A stretch of 53,630 nucleotides of DNA, taken from contig BCRI01000040.1 in NCBI GenBank assembly GCA_001552515.1, positions 1 to 53,630 of the forward strand, in the 5' to 3' direction. Shown one piece after another: positions 25,328 through 36,300 of this stretch. A program made the position numbers and the translations under genes. The notes under the pieces were generated by a model that was not told the DNA's origin, did no database searches, and saw nothing but the letters and a program-made list of their open reading frames with translations. Origin of the DNA: Sphaerimonospora mesophila NBRC 14179 = JCM 3151 (GTDB taxonomy: Bacteria > Actinomycetota > Actinomycetes > Streptosporangiales > Streptosporangiaceae). The first letter of the stretch is position 1; every line of letters begins with the position of its first letter.

Positions 25328-26200
25328 GTGAACGAAGGTCACGAAGAGCCGCCGCGGCTTCCCATGCGGGAGCGGTCCCACCGGCCCGGAGGCGGACGGC
25401 ACCGGCGGCCGCTGCCGGCGGATCTGCCGCCAGAAGCGCCGACCCTGGTCCTGGCCGTGCCCGGAAAAGTCGGGGAGGCGGCCGACGACGTGGACGTGGC
25501 GGCCGAGGTCGCCGCCATCGTCCGGCTCGACAATCCCCAGATCGACCTTCGTCTCGTCTCCCTCGCCGACGGCGGCGCCGAGCTGACCAAGGAGTTCGGC
25601 ACGATCGCCGCCGGGCGCACCGCCGAGGGCCCGGCCGCGGTGGTGGTCCCCCTGGTCACCGGCCCGCACCCCCGGTTGCTGCGCGCCGTACGGGACGCCG
25701 CGACCCAGAGCGAGGCCAATGTCAAGATCACTGATCCGCTGGGGCCCCACCCCGTGCTGGCCGAGGCGCTGCACGTCCGGCTGGCGGAGGCGGGCCTGGC
25801 CCGGGTCGACCGCATGCGGCTGTTCAACGTCTCCTCGCCGGTCGACGGGATCATCGTGGTCACCGCCGGGGGCGACGAGGCGGCCCGGGGGGCCGACGCC
25901 ACCGCGGTCCTGCTGGCCTCCCGGCTGACCCTGCCCGTCGTGCCGGCGGCGATCGACGGCGTGCCGACGGTCCGGGACGCCGCCGAGCGGCTGCGCAAGA
26001 TCGGCGCCAACCGGCTCGCGCTCGTCCCCTTCGTGATCGGGCCGGAGGCGGATCACAGTCGCATCGCCTCCGCCGCCCAGGCCATCGAGGCGGGCTGCGC
26101 GGCTCCGCTCGGCGCCCACGAGGCCGTCGCCCGCATGGTGTGCGTGCGGTACGGCGCCGCCTTCGGCGAGCTGGACGGCTTCGACGACCTCTCCGACTGA
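25328..26200 (+). CDS. CbiX/sirohydrochlorin chelatase-like protein
   Basis: The 290-residue protein has two CbiX-like halves. Recognisable pieces are PTLVLAVPGKV in the position of the usual HGSR motif, DPLGPHPVLAEALHVRLAEAG in the first half, and VDGIIVVTAGGDE with AAIDGVPTVRDAAERLRK in the second. Chelatases of this family insert cobalt or iron into sirohydrochlorin using conserved His residues; here the N-terminal His is replaced by Pro-Gly-Lys, and only GPHPRLL offers a His in the second position. It may therefore be a non-chelatase relative. The GTG at 25328 is the first start in frame. The N-terminal 40 residues are Arg/His-rich and unconserved-looking. Confidence 0.65.
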   Translation: MNEGHEEPPRLPMRERSHRPGGGRHRRPLPADLPPEAPTLVLAVPGKVGEAADDVDVAAEVAAIVRLDNPQIDLRLVSLADGGAELTKEFGTIAAGRTAEGPAAVVVPLVTGPHPRLLRAVRDAATQSEANVKITDPLGPHPVLAEALHVRLAEAGLARVDRMRLFNVSSPVDGIIVVTAGGDEAARGADATAVLLASRLTLPVVPAAIDGVPTVRDAAERLRKIGANRLALVPFVIGPEADHSRIASAAQAIEAGCAAPLGAHEAVARMVCVRYGAAFGELDGFDDLSD

Positions 26201-26244
26201 CCCCGTCCCACCCCCACACGCACACCCCCACCCCACTCCCCACG

Positions 26245-26489
26245 GTGATCTTGCGAATTCTGCCAGGGAAGCCTTCTGACCTGCGCGGACCAATCCCGTG
26301 ATCTTGCAGTTTCTCGCAGTCAGGCTCTCTGACGTGGGCCTATGCATTTCGTGATCTTGCAGTCGCGATGAAGCGCAAGATCACGAGCACTGTCTTCGCA
26401 GCTCAGGGGATAGACCTGCAAGGAATTGCAAGATCACGAACGTGAAATGCCTGCTCTCCGTACCCACCTGCGAGTTTTCGCAAGATCAC
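26245..26489. repeat. symmetric six-copy GTGATCTTGC repeat element
   Basis: GTGATCTTGC occurs three times forward (26245, 26298, 26351) and three times inverted (GCAAGATCAC at 26375, 26428, 26480). Spacing is 53, 53, then 53, 52, and the element is symmetric about 26367. The bases next to each core are partly conserved (AATTCT/AGTTTCT then GCAG), so the unit is about 22 bp of repeat with about 31 bp of variable DNA. C/A-rich flanks (26210-26240) face G/T-rich flanks (26495-26525), extending the inverted symmetry to about 320 bp. No ORF of note is inside. This fills the gap between 26200 and the broken GNAT gene. Confidence 0.85.
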
Positions 26490-26529
26490 GGCCCTGGGGG
26501 GGTGTGGGGTGTGGGGGTGTGGTTCGCGG

Positions 26530-26825
26530 GAGGTTCGCGGCCTCCGGATCCCTGGCCTGGACGTCGATGTCCACGTTGTCACTCATGCCTTGCGCTGGGT
26601 GCTGTCCCAGCCCACCATCCGGTCGCCGGCGATGTGAAACCTAGGCGTCATTGGCGAGGTCGATCTCGGCGAGCGTGTCGGCCGTGTCCTGGAGAAGGTC
26701 CAGTCCGGCTTGCCGATCACCTCGGCGTCGTGCTCCGCGACCAGTTCGTGGACCGCCATGGCGTCGGCCCGATCGGGCCGTCTGATGTCGAATTCGTGTA
26801 CGCCATTGTTAGTACGATGCGACAC
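26530..26825 (-). pseudogene. GNAT acetyltransferase pseudogene
   Basis: Reading the minus strand, the N-terminus (HEFDIRRPDRADAMAVHELV, then AEHDAEVIGKPDWTFS) is that of a GNAT acetyltransferase. A frameshift follows: the next frame gives QDTADTLAEIDLANDA and a stop, the first frame then yields FHIAGDRMVGW, and a third segment starting at about 26585 gives SDNVDIDVQARDPEAANL, the usual continuation. After AANL (about 26530) the homology stops, and C/A-rich DNA leading into the GTGATCTTGC element begins. The C-terminal half with the acetyl-CoA motif is missing. Confidence 0.7.
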
Positions 26826-26916
26826 TCGGCGGTGACTTGCTTGTGATTAGCAGGGATCCGGGTGGAGATCCGCGGTTCGGATCAGGAGATTGCGATCAAC
26901 GTCGATCGTCGTGCGG

Positions 26917-28969
<2,053 letters not shown>

Positions 28970-28979
28970 CTGTCGTGAG

Positions 28980-29177
28980 CTATGGAGCGATCGGTTCGAA
29001 GGGATTGATGACGGACACGCCGGTGCCCACGAAGTCCTGACGTTGCGACTGACCAGAGTCCGGCCGTTGACTCTGGCGGTCGCCATGGCGGGTGACCACC
29101 TGAGGACCATCGCTCACCGCACGCCGGATGACCTCACTGAGGCGCTGTTTCGCTTCCTGGACCTGCCAGCCATTCAT
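28980..29177 (-). pseudogene. Phd/YefM antitoxin fused to a VapC-type toxin tail (deletion remnant)
   Basis: The 65-residue frame starts MNGWQVQEAKQRLSEVIRRA and continues VSDGPQVVTRHG, the N-terminal half of a Phd/YefM antitoxin. It then changes abruptly to QSQRQDFVGTGVSVINPFEP, which matches the C-terminal tail of FitB/VapC PIN-domain toxins (DFxGTGVxVINPF). The antitoxin C-terminus and almost the whole toxin, including the acidic PIN residues, are missing. The simplest reading is a deletion inside an antitoxin-toxin operon that joined the two ends in frame. A perfect 8-bp inverted repeat CCAGAGTC/GACTCTGG (29053-29076) sits at the junction. The product could still bind DNA through its N-terminal part. 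Confidence 0.65.
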
Positions 29178-29243
29178 CGGCCGCCCCCGTTCCGTCCATG
29201 CCGTTCGGGCTGTCCAGACTGTCCAGACCGGACATACCCCCAC

Positions 29244-29257
29244 CAGGTGATCACCTG
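29244..29257. promoter_or_regulatory. 14-bp palindrome between toxin-antitoxin remnant and esterase
   Basis: CAGGTGATCACCTG is a perfect 14-bp palindrome in the divergent promoter region, 67 bp before the antitoxin start and 38 bp before the esterase start. It is a plausible operator, perhaps the original antitoxin autoregulatory site. A CTGTCCAGA direct repeat lies beside it at about 29209-29227. Confidence 0.5.
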
Positions 29258-29294
29258 CCGCGACTCGGCGGAAGGTTGACGGGGCGGGCCCGGT

Positions 29295-30227
29295 ATGACA
29301 TCTAGCTCTGTTGTGAAGAAGATCCTGGGCGCCCTCCCCCTGATCATCGCGCTGAGCGGCTGCCAGAGCGCGGCCGTCACCCCGGCTCCGCGACCCGCCC
29401 ACTCCGCGGCGTCCGTGATCTCACAGGAGGCCGTGGACGGCCGGACGGACAGACTCGTGATCGACTCCCCGGCGACGGGCGCCCGGCGCTCGGTGTGGGT
29501 GGTGAAGCCGTCGGCGTGGACGGCGGGTTCCACCGGCTGGCGTGCGCTGTACCTGCTGCACGGCTGCTGCGCGGGCGGCGGCTGGGACTGGCTCCAGACG
29601 GGCGAGGTGGCCGAGCTCACCACCCGCCTCGACGCGGTCGTCATCGTGCCCGAGGGCGGCCCGATGGGCTGGTACGCCGACTGGCGGGACGGCCCGGCCT
29701 GGGAGAGGTTCCACATGACCGAACTGCCCGGCCTGGTCGAGCCGCGGTACGGCATCGGCACGCGTCGCGCCATCGCCGGCTATTCGATGGGCGGCCACGG
29801 CGCTTTCGGCTACGCGGCCCGGCATCCGGGCGTGTTCGAGGCCGCGGCCTCGTTCTCCGGCGTGCTCGACACCCGCTCCGACGTCCGCGGGCATCGCGCG
29901 CTGTTCGCCGACTACGGCCTGGACACGGCGGACGTCTGGGGCGATCCCGACAGTTGGGCGGAGCACAATCCCACCGACCTGGTCGCCCGCCTCAAGGGCG
30001 TGCGCCTGTACGCGGCGTCGGGCAACGGCACGTCCGGTCCGCTGGACCCCGGCAAGGGACCGAAGGACCACACCGAGGCCTCGATAATGCGGCAGAACCT
30101 GAATTTCGCCGCGGCCGCGGAGAAGGCCGGCGTGGAGGTCACGACGGACTTCTACGGAGACGGCACGCACACCTGGCCGTACTGGATCAGGTCTCTGGAG
30201 CGGGCACTGCCGGTTCTCCTTCCCTGA
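29295..30227 (+). CDS. secreted esterase lipoprotein of the esterase D/antigen 85 fold
   Basis: The 310-residue protein has a lipoprotein signal (LIIALSGC, lipid-modified Cys at about 23). It has an alpha/beta hydrolase with ALYLLHGCCAGGG (oxyanion region), nucleophile elbow AGYSMGGHGAFGYAARHP, and a late TDFYGDGTHTWPYW providing the His. This matches the esterase D/PHB-depolymerase/antigen 85 superfamily; a mycolyl or diacylglycerol acyl transferase role is possible but unproven. The ATG at 29295 precedes a positively charged n-region. Its promoter region contains a 14-bp palindrome. Confidence 0.85.
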   Translation: MTSSSVVKKILGALPLIIALSGCQSAAVTPAPRPAHSAASVISQEAVDGRTDRLVIDSPATGARRSVWVVKPSAWTAGSTGWRALYLLHGCCAGGGWDWLQTGEVAELTTRLDAVVIVPEGGPMGWYADWRDGPAWERFHMTELPGLVEPRYGIGTRRAIAGYSMGGHGAFGYAARHPGVFEAAASFSGVLDTRSDVRGHRALFADYGLDTADVWGDPDSWAEHNPTDLVARLKGVRLYAASGNGTSGPLDPGKGPKDHTEASIMRQNLNFAAAAEKAGVEVTTDFYGDGTHTWPYWIRSLERALPVLLP

Positions 30228-30244
30228 GATTCCCGCCGACGTGA

Positions 30245-30811
30245 TCAGGGATGGCCGGCCGGCCGCCCGATCCCCTCCAGCACCAGGCTCACCGCCCGTT
30301 CCGTGAACTCCTCGTCGAGGGGCGACTGCCGGAAGACCGTACGCAGCCAGACGGCTCCGGCGAGCAGATCCATGACCATCATGGGGTCGGTCGCCGCATC
30401 GATCTCACCGCGGCCGACGGCCCGTTCGAAGATCGTCGCCTCACGAGCGAGCCGGTCGGCGAAGAAGTCCTTGGCCGCTGCCGCCAACTCCGGGTTGTTC
30501 ACCGCGGCCCCGAGCGTGGCGACGGCGATGTCCGACGCGGGCGGCCGGGTGAGCAGCACCGCGAGGCCGTCGAGCAGCAGGTGGAGATCGCCGCGGATGC
30601 TCCCGGTGTCGGGCACGTCGATCTCGAGCGACGGCGACTCGAGCAGCGCCGTGCCGAGCAGGGCCGCTTTGGACCGCCACCAGCGATAGATCGTCGTCTT
30701 GTTCACCCCGGACCGCTCGGCCACCCCCTCGACCGTCAGACCCTCGTACCCCTTCTCCGCGAGAAGTTCGAGCGTGGCGTCCAGGATCTCGCGTCTCTTT
30801 CTCGGTCCCAT
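30245..30811 (-). CDS. TetR family transcriptional regulator
   Basis: A 188-residue TetR repressor. The N-terminal helix-turn-helix reads KRREILDATLELLAEKGYEG, then LTVEGVAERSGVNKTTIYRW with the family-typical recognition helix; the C-terminal ligand domain is TetR_C-like with the VFRQSPLDEEFTERAV end. The ATG at 30811 is preferred because it directly precedes the HTH; an upstream in-frame ATG at 30868 would overlap the divergent operator region. It is divergent from the hydrolase at 30900, and two palindromes lie between them, so it probably represses both itself and that hydrolase. Confidence 0.92.
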   Translation of the reverse strand: MGPRKRREILDATLELLAEKGYEGLTVEGVAERSGVNKTTIYRWWRSKAALLGTALLESPSLEIDVPDTGSIRGDLHLLLDGLAVLLTRPPASDIAVATLGAAVNNPELAAAAKDFFADRLAREATIFERAVGRGEIDAATDPMMVMDLLAGAVWLRTVFRQSPLDEEFTERAVSLVLEGIGRPAGHP

Positions 30812-30831
30812 GTCGCCAAGCCTAGCCGTTT

Positions 30832-30878
30832 GCAACGCACCGTTGCGTCGTGCTTTAATCCAACGCAACGATGCGTTG
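30832..30878. promoter_or_regulatory. two palindromic operator candidates for the TetR regulator
   Basis: GCAACGCACCGTTGC (30832-30846) has 6-bp arms GCAACG/CGTTGC. CAACGCAACGATGCGTTG (30861-30878) has 7-bp arms CAACGCA/TGCGTTG. Both share the AACGCA/TGCGTT-type half-site and lie in the 88 bp between the divergent TetR and hydrolase genes. Confidence 0.7.
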
Positions 30879-30899
30879 CGTTTATGGAAAGGGTGTGAC

Positions 30900-31649
30900 G
30901 TGCTCCCAGTCGTCTTCGTTCACGGGATCCGGGTGAGCGGCACGATGTGGTCGCCGGTGAGAGCACTGCTCGACCGGCCGTCGGCGGCGCCGGACCTGCC
31001 CGGTCACGGCACCCGGCGGGGTCTGCCGTTCGACCTGGACGCCGCCTGCGAGGTCGTCGCCGACTCGATAGCCGAGCTCGGCGGGAGGGCGCTCGTCGCC
31101 GGATTCTCACTCGGCGGCTATGTCGGCTTCGCCACCGCCGCGCGCTATCCCGCCCGCGTGGCAGGGCTCGTGGCGATGGGATGTACGGCACGGCCGCCCC
31201 GGACCATCGCCGGCCTCTACCGCCGGGTCGGCCGAATCGCCGCACGCCACGCCGCGACGGCCGAGGCGGTGAGCCGGTACGGCTTCCGCCGGGCCCTGCC
31301 GGGCCCCATGGGCGAGGCGATCATCGAGGGTGGGCTGACGACCGAGGTCATCCCGTCGGCGGTCGAGGCCGTCGCCGGGAGCGACCCGATCGCGGCGCTC
31401 GCCGCCTACCCGGGCCAGGTCTGGCTGCTGAACGGCTCCCGCGACCCGTTCCGCGCCGACGAGCGGAGGTTTCTCGCGGCCTGCCACGATGGAACCCTCG
31501 CCCACCTGCCCGGACGAGGTCACCTGACCATGCTCGCCGATCCGGGTCTGGTGGCTCGTTTCGTCGAGAAGGCCGCACGCGCCGCCGACGGCGCCGGAGT
31601 CGAGGCCGCGACGGACGTCCAACGGGCGCTGCCCGCTCTCCTACCCTGA
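30900..31649 (+). CDS. alpha/beta fold hydrolase
   Basis: A compact 249-residue hydrolase. It starts with VLPVVFVHGIRVSGTMWSPV (oxyanion region) followed by APDLPGHGTRRG, has the nucleophile elbow AGFSLGGYVGFATAARYP, the acidic NGSRDPFRADE and a late PGRGHLTMLADP with the catalytic His. There is no signal peptide. The GTG at 30900 has GGAAAGGG before it. The TetR gene diverges and its operator candidates lie immediately upstream, so expression is probably inducible. The substrate is unknown. Confidence 0.88.
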   Translation: MLPVVFVHGIRVSGTMWSPVRALLDRPSAAPDLPGHGTRRGLPFDLDAACEVVADSIAELGGRALVAGFSLGGYVGFATAARYPARVAGLVAMGCTARPPRTIAGLYRRVGRIAARHAATAEAVSRYGFRRALPGPMGEAIIEGGLTTEVIPSAVEAVAGSDPIAALAAYPGQVWLLNGSRDPFRADERRFLAACHDGTLAHLPGRGHLTMLADPGLVARFVEKAARAADGAGVEAATDVQRALPALLP

Positions 31650-31654
31650 GATTC

Positions 31655-33346
31655 ATGGGACGGGTGAACGACGACGCGGCGGCCGCGCTGCAGGAGTACG
31701 CCGAGCTGTTCGCGCTGAGCGGCGGCGACGCCTTCCGGGTGCGGAGCTATCAGAAGGCGGCCAAGTCCATCGCCGGGTTCCCCGAGGACCTGCGGCAGGC
31801 GGACATCAGAAAGATCCCCGGCGTGGGCGAGGCCATCGCCAAGAAGGTCGAGGAGTTCCTGTCGCGGGGAAGCTTCCGCCAGCTCGACGAGCTGCGCGGC
31901 CGGGTGCCCGAGGGGGTGCGCGAGCTGACGCGGGTCCCCTCGCTCGGCCCGAAGCGGGCGCTGTTCCTGTTCGAGGAGCTCGGCATCGACTCGCCGGCCG
32001 CGCTCGCCGACGCGATCAGGGCCGGCCGGCTGGCCGGGCTGCGGGGTTTCGGCCCGAAGACCGAGGAGAACCTGCTCAAGGGTGTCGAGCAACTGGAGCT
32101 GTCGGGCGGCAGGGTCCACCTCGGCATCGCCATGGACCTGGCAGAACGGGTGATCGGATCGCTGCCAACCGAGCGGATCGCCTACGCCGGCTCGCTGCGC
32201 AGGATGCGCGAGACGATCGGCGACATCGACATCCTGGCGGTCGGCCCGCCCGGCCTGATGGACCTGTTCTCCCGTCAGCCGTACGTCACGGAGGTGATCG
32301 CGAAGGGCGAGCGGAAGACGTCGGTGCGCACCGACCGGGGACTACAGGTGGACCTGCGGCTGGTGCCCGACGAGTCGTGGGGCGCCGCCATGATCTACTT
32401 CACCGGCAGCAAGGAGCACAACGTCCGCATCCGGGAGATGGCGGTCAAGAAGGGCTGGAAGCTGTCGGAGTACGGACTGTTCGACGGCGACGGCCGCCTG
32501 ATCGCGGCCGAGACCGAGGAGGACGTCTATGACGCGCTCGGCATGCGATGGATCCCGCCGACGCTGCGCGAGGACGGCGGCGAGGTGGCCGCCGCGCTGC
32601 GCGGCGAGCTGCCCCGGCTGGTCGAGCTCGCCGACCTGCGGGGCGACCTGCACACGCACACCGATCTGACCGACGGGATCGCCTCCCTGGAGGACATGGT
32701 GGCCGCGGCCGCGCTGCGCGGCCATTCCTACTACGCGGTCACCGATCACGCTCCGGACCTGGTCATGCAGCGGATGACGCTCGACAAGGCGCTCGCCCAG
32801 CGCGCCCGCCTCGCCGAACTTCAAGCCAGATATCCGGACATGCGGTTGCTGCACGGCACCGAGCTGAACATCGCTCCGGACGGCTCGGTCGACTGGCCGG
32901 CGGAGATTCTGGCGGGCTTCGACGTCTGCGTCGCCTCCGTGCACTCGCACTTCAACCAGTCGCGTGCCGAGATGACCCGCCGTTTCATCACCGCCTGCGA
33001 GAACCCCCACGTCCACGTCATCGGGCACCCGACCACCCGCAAGATCGGCAAACGGCCGCCGGTGGACGCCGACTGGGACGAGGTCTTCCGCGCCGCCGCC
33101 CGCACCGGCACGATCATGGAGATCGACGCCTATCCGGACCGCGCCGACCTGCCCTCCGATCTCGTCCGGCTCACCCGCCACCACGGCGTGCGGTTCTCGA
33201 TCGACAGCGACGCCCACGCCGTCCCGCATCTGAACCACCAGCGGTTCGGTGTCGGGATCGCCCAGCGCGCCTGGCTCACCGCCGACGACGTGGTGAACAC
33301 CTGGCCGCTCGACCGCCTGCTGGCACTGCTGTACGGCACCGCCTGA
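31655..33346 (+). CDS. polX: PolX-type DNA polymerase/3'-5' exonuclease
   Basis: A 563-residue PolX. The N-terminal half is an X-family polymerase with helix-hairpin-helix motifs (IRKIPGVGEAIAKKVEEFL, RVPSLGPKRALFLFEEL, LRGFGPKTEENLL) and the catalytic GSLRRMRE-TIGDIDIL (D190, D192) plus QVDLRLVP. The C-terminal half is a PHP domain with DLHTHTDLTDG (H333, H335) and HVIGHPTTR and SIDSDAHAV, expected to give 3'-5' exonuclease and AP-endonuclease activity, as in B. subtilis and Thermus PolX. It functions in gap filling and base excision repair. The next start, fdhA, is only 33 bp downstream but functionally unrelated. Confidence 0.95.
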   Translation: MGRVNDDAAAALQEYAELFALSGGDAFRVRSYQKAAKSIAGFPEDLRQADIRKIPGVGEAIAKKVEEFLSRGSFRQLDELRGRVPEGVRELTRVPSLGPKRALFLFEELGIDSPAALADAIRAGRLAGLRGFGPKTEENLLKGVEQLELSGGRVHLGIAMDLAERVIGSLPTERIAYAGSLRRMRETIGDIDILAVGPPGLMDLFSRQPYVTEVIAKGERKTSVRTDRGLQVDLRLVPDESWGAAMIYFTGSKEHNVRIREMAVKKGWKLSEYGLFDGDGRLIAAETEEDVYDALGMRWIPPTLREDGGEVAAALRGELPRLVELADLRGDLHTHTDLTDGIASLEDMVAAAALRGHSYYAVTDHAPDLVMQRMTLDKALAQRARLAELQARYPDMRLLHGTELNIAPDGSVDWPAEILAGFDVCVASVHSHFNQSRAEMTRRFITACENPHVHVIGHPTTRKIGKRPPVDADWDEVFRAAARTGTIMEIDAYPDRADLPSDLVRLTRHHGVRFSIDSDAHAVPHLNHQRFGVGIAQRAWLTADDVVNTWPLDRLLALLYGTA

Positions 33347-33379
33347 TTGAACGGAACAGGCCACGGGAACGAGAGACTC

Positions 33380-36300
33380 GTGGCAGGGGGACGGATCTCC
33401 CGCTGGCCGTTGCTGCGGCAGCTCCGGGGAGAGGACGGCAGGCGGGACGCCGCGCGCTCGTCGCGGACCGACGCGCTGCGGCCGCGGGTCGAGCGGGCCG
33501 ACACCGTGGCACGGTCGGTCTGCCCCTTCTGCGCGGTCGGCTGCGGGCAGCTCGTCTACGTGGAGAACGGCCGGGTCACCCAGATCGAGGGCGATCCCGA
33601 CTCGCCGATCTCCCGGGGTCGGCTGTGTCCCAAGGGCTCGGCGAGCAAGCAGCTCGTGACCCATCCCGGCCGCGCGACGAAGGTTCTCTACCGCCGGCCG
33701 TACGGCACGGACTGGGAGCCGCTCGACCTCGAGACGGCCATGGACATGATCGCCGATCGGGTGGTCCGCACCCGGCGGGAGACCTGGCAACAGACCTTCG
33801 ACGGCAAGGAGGTCAGGCGGACGCTGGGCATCGCCCATCTGGGCGGGGCGACGCTCGACAACGAAGAGAACTATCTGATCAAGAAGCTTTACACCGCCCT
33901 GGGCGCGATCCAGGTCGAGAACCAGGCGCGCGTTTGACACTCCTCCACCGTCCCCGGTCTGGGGACCAGCTTCGGGCGTGGCGGCGCGTCGACGTTCCAG
34001 CAGGACCTGGCGAAGTCTGACTGCATCGTCATCCAGGGCTCCAACATGGCCGAATGCCATCCCGTGGGGTTCCAGTGGGTGATGGAGGCGCGGCTGCGCG
34101 GGGCGAAGGTGTTCCACATCGACCCGCGGTTCAGCCGGACCAGCGCGGCGGTCGACCGCTATCTGCCGATCCGGGCCGGGTCGGACATCGTGCTGCTCGG
34201 AGCATTGATCAATCACGTGCTCACCCACGGACTCGACTTCCGCGAGTACGTGCTCGCCTACACGAACGCGGCGACGATCATCAATGCGGAGTTCCTGGAC
34301 ACCGAGGACCTCGACGGCCTGTTCTCCGGTTACGACCCGGAGACCGGCCGGTACGACCCGTCGTCCTGGGCGTACGAGGGCGACGTGGAGCAGGTGCGCA
34401 CGCTGAGCGAGGGCGGCCTGGCGCACGCGCAGGCGGCGGGGTCGGACTCCTACGGCGCGCGCGGGCCGGGGGCCTCCGCCCGTCCGCCGGCGGATCCGAC
34501 GCTGCGCCACCCGCGCTGCGTCTACCAGATCCTCAGGCGGCATTTCTCCCGATACACCCCGGAACGGGTCGAAGAGCTGTGCGGGATCTCCCGTGAGCGG
34601 TTCGCCGAACTGGCCGAGGCGATCACCGCCAGCTCCGGCCGGGAGCGGACCACGGCCTGGGTGTACTCGGTGGGCTGGACCCAGCACACGACCGGGGTGC
34701 AGTTCATCCGCGCCGCCTCGATCCTGCAGCTCCTGCTGGGCAACATGGGCCGGCCGGGCGGAGGGATCCTGTCCCTGCGCGGGCATGCCAACATCCAGGG
34801 TTCCACGGACGTCCCGACGCTGTTCAACCTGCTGCCCGGGTACATCGCGATGCCGAACGCCCACCGGCATGCCGGTTTGAACGACTACCTCGAGCGGGAG
34901 GGCGCGGACACCGGCTTCTGGGGGAACCGGCGGGCCTACACGGTGAGCCTGCTCAAGGCGTGGTGGGGGGAGGCGGCCACCGAGGAGAACGACTTCTGCT
35001 TCGGCCACCTGCCGCGGCTGACCGGCGACCACGGACACTACGCGACCGTGATGGGTCAGATCGACGGCACGGTGAAGGGCTATTTCGTGATCGGGGAGAA
35101 CCCGGCGGTCGGCTCGGCGAACGGCAGGGCGCAGCGGCTCGGCCTGGCGAACCTGGACTGGCTGGTGGTGCGTGACCTGACCCTGGTGGAGACCGCGACG
35201 TTCTGGCAGGACGCCCCGGAGATCGAGACCGGGGAGCTGCGCACCGAGGAGATCGGCACCGAGGTGTTCTTCCTGCCCGCCGCGAGCCATGTGGAGAAGG
35301 AGGGCACGTTCACCAACACACAGCGGCTGCTGCAGTGGCGGGAGAAGGCGCTCGACCCGCCGGGCGACTGCCGCAGCGACCTGTGGTTCTTCTACCACCT
35401 GGGCAGGCGGATCAGGGATCGGCTGACCGACGACGAGATCGACCGGCCGGTGCGCGAGCTGACCTGGGACTACCCCGAGGAGGGCCCGTACCGCGATCCG
35501 TCGGCGGAGGCCGTGCTGCGCGAGATCGGCGGCACCGGGCCGGACGGCCGGGCCCTGTCGCACCTCGGCCGGCTCAGGCCGGACGGCTCGACGAGGTGCG
35601 GCTGCTGGATCTACTGCGGGGTCTACGCCGACGAGGTGAACCAGGCCGCCCGGCGCAGGCCGAGGGAAGAGCAGTCGTGGGTCGCGCCGGAATGGGGCTG
35701 GGCCTGGCCGGCCAACCGGCGCATCCTCTACAACCGGGCATCGGCCGATCCCGAGGGCCGGCCGTGGAGCGAGCGCAAGCGGTACGTCTGGTGGGACCAG
35801 GCTCGCGGCGCGTGGACCGGGCCCGACGTGCCGGACTTCGAGGAGGACAAGCCGCCGGACTACGACCCCCCGGAGGGGGCCAAGGCCGAGGCGGCGCTGC
35901 GCGGCACCGACCCGTTCATCATGCAGTCAGACGGCAAGGGCTGGCTCTACGTGCCATCCGGGCTGTCCGACGGCCCGCTGCCCGTCCACTACGAGCCGCA
36001 CGAGTCACCGGTGCGCAACACCCTGTACCGCACACAGGCGAATCCGGCCCGGCGGATCTTCCACCGACCGGACAATCCGTACAATCCGCCGCTCTCGCCG
36101 CGGTTTCCGTACGTGTTCACCACCAGCAGGCTCACCGAGCACCACACGGCGGGCGGCATGAGCCGGACCCTGCCCTACCTGACCGAGCTGCAGCCGGAGC
36201 CGTTCTGCGAGGTGTCGCCGCAGCTCGCGGCCGAGGTCGGCCTGGTCAACGGTGGCTGGGCGACGATCGTGACCGCGCGCGCCGCGGTCGAGATGCGGGT

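Noticed and set aside
26245-26489. CRISPR array
   Set aside because: The copies are only 10 bp long, half of them are inverted, the intervals are partly conserved, and no cas genes are near.
29043-29279. Plus-strand 78-codon ORF in the toxin-antitoxin remnant region
   Set aside because: No ribosome binding site and no recognisable motif; it overlaps the minus-strand chimera, which has both antitoxin and toxin-tail similarity.
33935-33937. TGA as a true stop dividing fdhA into two genes
   Set aside because: The frame continues at once with HSSTVPGLG, the usual sequence after Sec in formate dehydrogenases, a GGTCT-loop SECIS follows, and selA, selB, selC and selD are all near.
32342-35563. 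Minus-strand 1073-codon open frame
   Set aside because: It lies opposite PolX and fdhA, which have clear family motifs; the amino-acid composition is that of a GC-rich shadow.
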